Shown: positions 1 through 4,503 of the stretch, in pieces | Position numbering within the stretch: the stretch's first letter is position 1 | Layout of the letters: the number at the start of each line of letters is the position of its first letter | Assembly: GCA_002373205.1 (NCBI GenBank) | Contig: DFJV01000174.1 | Coordinates: 1 to 8,239, forward strand | From: Treponema sp. UBA3662 | GTDB lineage: Bacteria; Spirochaetota; Spirochaetia; Treponematales; Treponemataceae | DNA length: 8,239 bases | Direction of reading: 5' to 3' | Made by a program: the position numbers and the translations under genes | Notes under the pieces: model-generated | Told to the model about the DNA's origin: nothing | Database searches by the model: none | The model's input: only the letters and a program-made list of their open reading frames with translations

Positions 1-161
1 TGGCAAATTTAACATTTTTTCGCGTGTCAGAATTTAAGACTATTACAATAAAATTTTCCGCCAAAAATAATTTTTTGTTATATTTTTGACCACCCTAGAT
101 AAATATCTGTATTGTAACAAGTTACAGACTTACAATACTGTCATATAGCAGAATTAATAAT
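1..161. other. AT-rich non-coding leader
   Basis: No reading frame with coding character is visible on either strand. The stretch is very AT-rich, with several A and T runs, and ends at the first unit of the repeat array. A weak promoter-like pair on the plus strand (TTGACC at 86-91, TGTATT at 108-113, 16-bp spacer) overlaps the palindrome at 113-126, but no gene follows it in the window. The stretch may also hold the upstream region of a gene off the left edge. Function is not established. Confidence 0.5.
113..126. promoter_or_regulatory. 14-bp palindrome, possible operator
   Basis: TGTAACAAGTTACA is a perfect inverted repeat (6-bp arms, AA centre) inside AT-rich non-coding DNA. This size and symmetry fit a dimeric regulator site. 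No gene is anchored to it within the window, so the role is inferred only from symmetry. Confidence 0.3.
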
Positions 162-195
162 AGGTGTTTTTTTTTGCTAACACAAAGAATCCGCT

Positions 196-214
196 CCCTG
201 AGCCTGTCGTAGGG
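196..214. repeat. REP-like palindrome, unit 1 (type CCCTGAGCCTGTCGTAGGG)
   Basis: Imperfect palindrome with CCCT/AGGG ends. The same 19-mer recurs exactly at 434-452. Confidence 0.7.
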
Positions 215-238
215 GGCCTGTTTGCAAAGAGACATCGC

Positions 239-257
239 CCCTTCGAGAGCCTCAGGG
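239..257. repeat. REP-like palindrome, unit 1 (type CCCTTCGAGAGCCTCAGGG)
   Basis: Identical 19-mers occur at 477-495 and 500-518. A half copy, CCCTTCGACAGGC, lies just downstream at 262-274. The sequence is close to the reverse complement of the 196-214 type, so the two form an inverted pair around the TTTGCAAA segment. Confidence 0.7.
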
Positions 258-311
258 ACTACCCTTCGACAGGCCGCTTGACGCTGCGCTGCGGGTGCAG
301 TACCCTACGTC

Positions 312-332
312 ACCCTGAACTTGTTTCAGGGT
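312..332. repeat. Perfect hairpin ACCCTGAA/TTCAGGGT
   Basis: Eight-bp perfect stem (312-319 with 325-332) and a 5-nt loop CTTGT. It belongs to the widespread short palindrome type that gives 'PELVSGS' in translation. The matching place in unit 2 (about 556-580) has lost the stem. Confidence 0.7.
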
Positions 333-362
333 CTGTAGCCACTGTGGCTGAATGTTTTACAG

Positions 363-383
363 ATCCCGAATCAAGTTCGGGAT
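363..383. repeat. Perfect hairpin ATCCCGAA/TTCGGGAT
   Basis: Eight-bp perfect stem (363-370 with 376-383) and loop TCAAG. It follows the TGGCTGAATG segment. In unit 2 the same place reads GATGCTGAATC and no longer folds. Confidence 0.7.
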
Positions 384-433
384 GGCGGTTCTTCGTTGGA
401 GAGGTGTTTTTTTTGCAACAAAAACAATCCGCC

Positions 434-452
434 CCCTGAGCCTGTCGTAGGG
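434..452. repeat. REP-like palindrome, unit 2 (copy of 196-214)
   Basis: Exact copy of the unit 1 19-mer, here flanked so that the GC arms reach five C and five G. It is followed by the same GCCTGTTTGCAAA tail. Confidence 0.7.
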
Positions 453-476
453 GGCCTGTTTGCAAATGGTCACCGG

Positions 477-495
477 CCCTTCGAGAGCCTCAGGG
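477..495. repeat. REP-like palindrome, unit 2, first copy
   Basis: Exact copy of the 19-mer at 239-257, followed directly by another exact copy at 500-518. Confidence 0.7.
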
Positions 496-499
496 ACCA

Positions 500-518
500 C
501 CCTTCGAGAGCCTCAGGG
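500..518. repeat. REP-like palindrome, unit 2, second copy
   Basis: Exact copy of the 19-mer at 239-257. The two tandem copies are separated by ACCA and have no full counterpart in unit 1, which has only the half copy at 262-274. Confidence 0.7.
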
Positions 519-712
519 ACCGCGCTTGACAGGTTGCTTTGCGCTGCGAGCTAGTGAATGTTGTCACCTTGCACTCTCGTTTTAGTGGCTGTACAAGTTG
601 TGGCTGAATGTTTGACGGATGCTGAATCTACTTTCGTAGCCTGTAGCATGGTGGCCGGGGCTATCATAGACACCACCGGTGGAAATGTTTTTTTTTGCTG
701 CTTGGCAGGGAA

Positions 713-890
713 CTAGAATGTCCAGCTTGCACCAAAATCGAATCCCCAGTTCAAGCCTTCGTCTGGATTTTCTTAAAAATCTGCTTTGTCTGTGAATCCA
801 CTATCACTAATCAACGGACCTCGCAGCAGAGCATCGGGGTATTGAACCCTCCGCGCGAATAACCATGCACTAAAATCAATTCGGTGTTTG
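713..890 (-). pseudogene. Decayed C-terminal remnant of a probable outer-membrane beta-barrel protein
   Basis: Read on the minus strand, one frame ends in NWGFDFGASWTF followed by TAG (713-715). The alternating polar/aromatic strand and terminal Phe are typical of the last strand of outer-membrane barrels, which the BAM complex recognises. Upstream in the same frame the text stays protein-like (IDFSAWLFARR, then YPDALLRGPLISDSGFTDKADF), but it is broken by a TAA at 773-775 between ADF and ENPDEG; an ancestral Lys codon (AAA) would need one change. There is no start codon, and the similarity fades above about 890, where the dispersed repeat begins. I cannot name the family. The alternative is chance coding-like text, but the run of about 55 residues with a classical terminus makes a remnant more likely. 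Confidence 0.5.
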
Positions 891-927
891 CAGAATGTAT
901 AATTGTCCAGCGGTTTTGCAAACAAAG

Positions 928-1090
928 CCTACGCCGCCATGGAGGGGCGCGCAGCGTTCTCGCAGAGAATGGAGCCGAAAGGCGGAACCCCGGAACGGCG
1001 GTGACGAAAAGAAATGGCTGTCGAGTTAGATATGGAATGAATGGTAGAGCGGATAAAGGTTCCGTCCAGAAGAATAAGGTTAAAAAAAAT
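928..1090 (+). repeat. Dispersed repeat, copy A (upstream of the MATE gene)
   Basis: This stretch shares both ends with 6768-6980 on the other strand. The left end begins CCTACGC and continues with ATGGAGGGGC. The right end carries AAATGGC, a 32-nt core at 1037-1068 (28 of 32 identical to the other copy, including ATGGTAGAGCGGA and CCGTCCA), and a final A-tract ending AAAAAAAAT. The interior differs between copies. The element stops 13 bp before the -35 box of the MATE promoter. It has open frames, but their starts fall inside the repeat, so I treat it as non-coding. Confidence 0.65.
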
Positions 1091-1103
1091 AAACGCTTGC
1101 GGT

Positions 1104-1132
1104 TTGACATATTTCAAGAATATCAATATTAT
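1104..1132 (+). promoter_or_regulatory. Sigma-70 type promoter of the MATE gene
   Basis: TTGACA (1104-1109, perfect consensus), a 17-bp spacer and TATTAT (1127-1132). The predicted start of transcription falls at about 1139-1140, on the A of the proposed ATG. The A-tract at 1082-1089 could act as an UP element. Confidence 0.65.
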
Positions 1133-1139
1133 TGTGCAC

Positions 1140-2504
1140 ATGCCGCAAGTTAAAGAAAACAAAATGGGGACTATGAGCGTTCCCCTGCTTATCGTGAACA
1201 TTTCCCTGCCGATGATGATTTCTATGATGATTCAGGCACTTTACAATATTGTGGATTCAGCGCTGGTTGGCCGCATAAACGAGAATGCGCTTACGGCACT
1301 TTCGCTTGCCTTTCCCCTGCAGAACCTTATGATTGCTTTTGGTGTGGGTACTGCGGTTGGCGTTAATGCCCTGCTTTCCACAAAGCTTGGCCAGAAGAAG
1401 TCTGAGGATGTGAACAAGGCTGCCATGAACGGTCTCTTTCTTGCCTTTTGCAACTACATCTTTTTTCTTTTGCTTTCATTTTTTATTTTGCGCCCGTATT
1501 TTGTTTCTTCTGCCAAGGGGGTTGCCCAGATTGTTTCTTACGGCGAAGACTACATGCACATTGTAATGAAGGCTTCGTTTGGTTTGTTTGGCGTTGTTAT
1601 GCTGGACAGGCTTTTGCAGGCTACGGGACGGACTTTTTTTACGATGATTTCGCAGATATCCGGTGCCCTTTGCAACGTGGTGCTTGACTTTTGCCTTATC
1701 TTTGGCCTGGGGCCTTTTCCAAAGCTTGGGGTTGCGGGTGCTGCCATTGCTACGGTAATTGGCCAGTGCCTTAGCATGGTTCTTTCGCTGGTCTTTAACC
1801 TTGCCTTTAACCATGACATTCAGTTTAAGTTTAGGAATTTTAAGCCGGACTTTGCAACCATCAAGCAGATTTATCTTGTGGCTATTCCAACGATTCTCTT
1901 TAACGGTGCAACTTCCATAACAACCTATCTTTTGCAGCTGATTCTTGGAATCTTTAGCACTACGGCGATTGCGGTTTACGGCGTTTACTTTAAGCTGAAC
2001 AGTTTTGTCTTTATGCCGGTCTTTGGCCTTAACAGCGGCCTTGTTCCAATAATTGCCTACAACTACGGGGCTTGCAAAAAGAAGCGCATCTTTAAGTCTG
2101 TTCACACGGGGCTTTTGTTTGCACTTTCAATAATGGGCTTTGGCCTCTTGCTTTTTGAGCTGATTCCTGGCCCTTTGCTAAGGCTCTTTTCTGCAACAGA
2201 CGAAATGCTTAAGATTGGCATTCCTGCAATAAGGATAATTGCGCCAAGCTTTATTGGTGCTGCAATTTCCATAACGCTTTCTTCTGTCTTCCAAGCCTTT
2301 AGTTCCGCGGTTTACAGTATGATTGTTGCCTTTATGCGACAGCTGGTGATTCTTTTGCCAGTTGCCTACCTTTTGTCTCTTACCGGTAACATACGCAACG
2401 TCTGGTTTTCTTTTCTGATTGCGGAGGTTGTGTCCGTTACCTTTTCGCTTTTCTTTTACATGCGGCTTAGAAAGAATAAGATTATGCCAATACAAGAAGT
2501 ATAA
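1140..2504 (+). CDS. MATE family multidrug/metabolite efflux transporter
   Basis: A 454-residue polytopic inner-membrane protein of the NorM/DinF-related MATE family, which exports cationic drugs or metabolites using an H+ or Na+ gradient. The length is usual for the family. Near the N-terminus are KENKMGTM, the helix 1 motif LPMMISMMIQALYNIVDSALVG (in two parts), and the GVNALLSTKLGQKK loop. The second half repeats the fold, with FMPVFGLNSGLVPIIAYNYGA matching the usual 'NYGA' segment. About twelve hydrophobic segments can be counted. The frame is open upstream to 1041, but that part lies in the dispersed repeat and before the promoter, so ATG 1140 is preferred. ATG 1164 is an alternative, since KENKMGTM is commonly near the start. 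No Shine-Dalgarno site precedes 1140. The last 23 bp overlap the convergent gene. Substrate cannot be told from sequence. Confidence 0.93.
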   Translation: MPQVKENKMGTMSVPLLIVNISLPMMISMMIQALYNIVDSALVGRINENALTALSLAFPLQNLMIAFGVGTAVGVNALLSTKLGQKKSEDVNKAAMNGLFLAFCNYIFFLLLSFFILRPYFVSSAKGVAQIVSYGEDYMHIVMKASFGLFGVVMLDRLLQATGRTFFTMISQISGALCNVVLDFCLIFGLGPFPKLGVAGAAIATVIGQCLSMVLSLVFNLAFNHDIQFKFRNFKPDFATIKQIYLVAIPTILFNGATSITTYLLQLILGIFSTTAIAVYGVYFKLNSFVFMPVFGLNSGLVPIIAYNYGACKKKRIFKSVHTGLLFALSIMGFGLLLFELIPGPLLRLFSATDEMLKIGIPAIRIIAPSFIGAAISITLSSVFQAFSSAVYSMIVAFMRQLVILLPVAYLLSLTGNIRNVWFSFLIAEVVSVTFSLFFYMRLRKNKIMPIQEV

Positions 2505-2967
2505 AAGATGCCAAAAGCATTACGCTTCCTGCTACCATTAGCAGGGGGTGGGGACTTTTTTTACCGTCTGCGTGCCTTTCTTTTACATATTCAAGATAGC
2601 TTTGATTTTTTGCGCACTGAGCTTTGCCTGAATCCTGATCTTTGCCTGCCCCTTCAGCATTGCCCGAATTCCGAGCTTTGCCTGAATACTGTGATTTGCC
2701 TGCCAAAGGAATGAATCTTTTTGCCAGCCGGGAAAATGCATAGCTGATTGAATCAAATCCGCCGTTCCTGCTTACTGCCACAAGAACCCCTGAACCCAAA
2801 AAAATGACTGCGGAAACAAAGCATCCGTCGCACCACAAGCGGGTGTAGGAAAGCTTGTTAAGGCCACTAAAAACATGCCTTTCGTAAAGGACAATTCCTG
2901 CTGCCAGTAGAAATGCCGCCAAGGTGTTTGCAAGTGCCAGAAGCAAGAAGCGCTTTGAAACCTTCAT
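2482..2967 (-). CDS. Small membrane protein, DUF3899-like
   Basis: A 161-residue protein with three likely membrane segments: about residues 7-27, 46-65 and 142-160. The middle part, with CFVSAVIFLGSGVL, then GGFDSISYAFSRL, and later YLEYVKERHADGKK before the last helix, matches my memory of the DUF3899 family of uncharacterised Gram-positive and spirochaete membrane proteins. The loop between helices 2 and 3 is enlarged by five hexapeptide units (residues 89-118). The frame is open 27 bp further up, but ATG 2967 is chosen because its A is the last base of the preceding gene's TAA (TAATG) and GGAA lies just upstream. It is the last gene of the minus-strand operon. Its 3' end overlaps the MATE gene tail to tail by 23 bp. 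Function is unknown. Confidence 0.75.
   Translation of the reverse strand: MKVSKRFLLLALANTLAAFLLAAGIVLYERHVFSGLNKLSYTRLWCDGCFVSAVIFLGSGVLVAVSRNGGFDSISYAFSRLAKRFIPLAGKSQYSGKARNSGNAEGAGKDQDSGKAQCAKNQSYLEYVKERHADGKKSPHPLLMVAGSVMLLASFILLVLA
2528..2562 (+). terminator. Possible rho-independent terminator for the MATE gene
   Basis: A hairpin CCTGCTA-CCAT-TAGCAGG (2528-2545) starts 24 bp after the MATE stop and is followed by a G-rich gap and seven T (2556-2562). The gap between stem and T-run is longer than usual, and the site lies inside the convergent gene, so the call is weak. Confidence 0.3.
2614..2703 (-). repeat. Degenerate 18-bp tandem repeat inside the DUF3899-like gene
   Basis: Five units encode AGKSQY, SGKARN, SGNAEG, AGKDQD and SGKAQC (pattern A/S-G-K/N-x-x-x). 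On the plus strand GAGCTTTGCCTGAAT recurs at a distance of 54 bp (2619 and 2673). The following residues AKNQSY may be a sixth, decayed unit. The repeat keeps the frame and extends a hydrophilic loop. Confidence 0.75.
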
Positions 2968-3545
2968 TATTCCAAATCCACAACGAGAGAACACTTGGAG
3001 GCCACGTCTGTTTTTTCAAAGTAGATTTCTTCCAAAGGCTGCCTTGATGCAAAGATGGAATTCTTTGCGGTGGAGCGGTTCTTTAGCCTTTCTTCCAAAG
3101 CGGAGGGAAGCATTCTTACCAGAACTGAATAGTCGTAGTATTTCTGCAAATTTTCGTTCATGCAGAAAGTTCCTTCAACAATGTTTATTTTTGCCGGCAT
3201 TACGGTGATTGACGGTTCCAGCTCTTCCGTAGAAAAGTTGAAGCGCTGGTAGATTACAGGCTTGTCCTGGGAAAGGGGAATAAGGACCTGCTGCTCAAAG
3301 CGTTCCCAGTCAAAGTTGTAGCCGGGCTTTGCAATGCGCTTGGGGTCACGCTGTTCCTTCCTGAGCGAAAAGTCATCCGTGCGGAAAATCGTGGTGTCGG
3401 GAATGTAGATTCTGTGGAGGACGTGGGCCAGCATTGACTTGTCGGAGGCGGAAATGCCGTCTATGGCTACAATGATTTTTTCCTTTGTACATAAAAGAGC
3501 ATCAATCTGCTCGCTTACTATTTTTATTGCCTGCTCAAGTCTCAT
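2967..3545 (-). CDS. Uridine-kinase-like P-loop protein with altered Walker A
   Basis: A 192-residue protein of the uridine kinase/phosphoribulokinase-like P-loop family, normally phosphorylating a nucleoside or small metabolite with ATP in the cytoplasm. Seen in order: IIVAIDGISASDKS (residues 24-37, Walker A region), TDDF (56-59), EQRDPKR, PGYNFDWERFEQQVLIPL (73-90), NIVEGTF (121-127, Walker B region), and PLEEIYF (170-176), all in the positions expected from short Firmicutes homologues. The family Walker A ends GSGKS/ASGKS; here residue 35 is Asp (codon GAC, 3441-3443), one transition from Gly GGC, so ATP binding may be impaired or specialised. The start at 3545 forms ATGA with the stop of the M15 gene and has AGAGGTGG four bases upstream. 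The stop overlaps the next start (TAATG). Its real substrate is not known. Confidence 0.8.
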   Translation of the reverse strand: MRLEQAIKIVSEQIDALLCTKEKIIVAIDGISASDKSMLAHVLHRIYIPDTTIFRTDDFSLRKEQRDPKRIAKPGYNFDWERFEQQVLIPLSQDKPVIYQRFNFSTEELEPSITVMPAKINIVEGTFCMNENLQKYYDYSVLVRMLPSALEERLKNRSTAKNSIFASRQPLEEIYFEKTDVASKCSLVVDLE

Positions 3546-4492
3546 TTTTCCACCTCTATGCCGTTAAAGTAAAGTAGTTCCGGGCGGTATTCAAAGTGCA
3601 TGTTGTCAAAGTTTACCCAATTGCCACCCCAGATGAATCCTTCCTTTTCAAAAATATCAATAAATTTTTTTGGCGGCATCCAGCGCTTGGAATTTGGAAT
3701 TGCCATCCAGTCGTTTGGATTCCTGCCGGTTTCGTATTGCCAGAAAATAGACTTGCCCTTAAGCTTTTTGGGCAGAACGTCTATTGCTATTCCGTAGCTG
3801 TGAAGGGAAAGCCTGTTGGTTCCAGCTATGACCCTCCAGTTGAAGGCGGCGGAAGATTTTATGCTTTTTACAAAGGCCTGAAGTTCCTTGTCTTTTGCAG
3901 CTGCGCTCTTTATTTTCTTTTCGGCTTCTTTGAACTGATAGTATATACGTTCATGAATCCTTGTGGGGTGGCCAAGAAAGGTGGTTCTTACCAGGTGGGA
4001 CTCCATGTCTACCTTGTTGGTGGCTGAATACATTGCGTCAAAGAAGAACATGGAAGTTCCGGGTGCGGTCTTTCTGTTTGCGGCGGAATATTCAGCCTTT
4101 ATCTTTTGACGCTCCGCTTTGGTAAGCTTTTCTGGTGCGCAAGAAAGCTCTGGGTATTTATAGAGAATTTCCGTATAATTCTTTTTGTTTTCAAGCTCTT
4201 CCTTGGGCAAAAGCTTTCCTTCTGCCCAGTAGAATTCAGCGCTTTCGTAATGGCCACCTCGGTCTGGGTCCGGGGGAAAGCGCACTGTTATGTTCCAGTC
4301 GTCAATGTTTGGGTCGTAGCTTACAAAAAAAATAAGGTCGGGGTAGGCTTTTTGAAAGATTTTTAAATCTTCGGGAAGCGGTTTGGAAATTAGTGCCTGT
4401 CTTATAGAAAAATCAGAAGCTGCCACCCTTGCAAGGGAAAGTGAAATTGCAGCTAGAAAAAATGACAACCTAAAAATCCGAACCGACTTCAT
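3542..4492 (-). CDS. Exported M15-family D-Ala-D-Ala peptidase-like protein
   Basis: A 316-residue zinc peptidase of the M15 type (VanY/Peptidase_M15_4 group), which trims or cleaves peptidoglycan peptides outside the inner membrane. The N-terminus is a signal peptide: MKSVRIFRLS, a hydrophobic core FFLAAISLSLA, and a likely cleavage after VAAS near residue 26; no lipobox is seen. The catalytic domain is C-terminal: SLHSYGIAIDV (residues 229-239) gives zinc ligands His231 and Asp238, and NFDNMHFEYRPE (294-305) gives His299 after the WGG segment. About 190 residues between signal and catalytic domain have no motif I recognise. ATG 4492 is chosen; it leaves 11 bp after the JetD-like gene. A TTG at 4510 would add six residues and overlap that gene. 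No strong ribosome site precedes either start, suggesting coupling to upstream translation. Confidence 0.85.
   Translation of the reverse strand: MKSVRIFRLSFFLAAISLSLARVAASDFSIRQALISKPLPEDLKIFQKAYPDLIFFVSYDPNIDDWNITVRFPPDPDRGGHYESAEFYWAEGKLLPKEELENKKNYTEILYKYPELSCAPEKLTKAERQKIKAEYSAANRKTAPGTSMFFFDAMYSATNKVDMESHLVRTTFLGHPTRIHERIYYQFKEAEKKIKSAAAKDKELQAFVKSIKSSAAFNWRVIAGTNRLSLHSYGIAIDVLPKKLKGKSIFWQYETGRNPNDWMAIPNSKRWMPPKKFIDIFEKEGFIWGGNWVNFDNMHFEYRPELLYFNGIEVEK
3550..3557 (-). promoter_or_regulatory. Shine-Dalgarno site of the uridine-kinase-like gene
   Basis: AGAGGTGG lies four bases before ATG 3545, within the 3' end of the M15 gene. Together with the ATGA overlap it fixes this start. Confidence 0.6.
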
Positions 4493-4503
4493 TAAGACTA
4501 ATT

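Larger units (their letters stand above)
162..681. repeat. Two-unit direct-repeat array rich in REP-like palindromes
   Basis: Two units follow each other, about 162-401 (240 bp) and 402-681 (280 bp). Each opens with TGTTTTTTTT(T)GC (T-runs at 167-175 and 407-414), and a third T-run (688-696) marks the right boundary. After each T-run come, in the same order: an AATCCGC-type segment, CCCTGAGCCTGTCGTAGGG, GCCTGTTTGCAAA, one or two copies of CCCTTCGAGAGCCTCAGGG, GCTTGAC, a GCGCTGCG segment, a GTCACC segment, and TGGCTGAATGTTT. Unit 2 carries one extra palindrome and a decayed right half. The only open frame across it gives a peptide of the 'RHPELVSGS' type, which is a translation of the palindromes and not a credible protein. 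Confidence 0.8.

Noticed and set aside
167..175. Poly-T tract as a phase-variable switch
   Set aside because: The runs of 8-9 T are not inside a credible gene or promoter spacer; they only mark repeat-unit borders.
164..439. 91-codon open frame on the plus strand with 'RHPELVSGS' and 'DPESSSGW' text
   Set aside because: The peptide is a translation of palindromic repeats, there is no ribosome site, and the frame begins in the poly-T run.
162..681. CRISPR or integron attachment array
   Set aside because: Palindromes have uneven spacing and the 240/280-bp units lack attC-type core sites or an integrase.
811..1110. 99-codon minus-strand frame with a hydrophobic N-terminus
   Set aside because: It runs out of the dispersed repeat into the pseudogene remnant in a different frame and has no start signals.
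1041..1139. In-frame N-terminal extension of the MATE protein
   Set aside because: The segment lies in the repeat and upstream of a near-perfect promoter, and its sequence is not membrane-transporter-like.
884..1153. 89-codon plus-strand frame containing MNGRADKGSVQKNK
   Set aside because: It lies across repeat copy A and the MATE promoter. The matching peptide in copy B (MDGRAEKSTVQ) reflects repeated DNA, and the frame is not kept outside the core.
1476..2105. 209-codon minus-strand frame opposite the MATE gene
   Set aside because: Lysine- and asparagine-rich shadow of the real gene with no domain.
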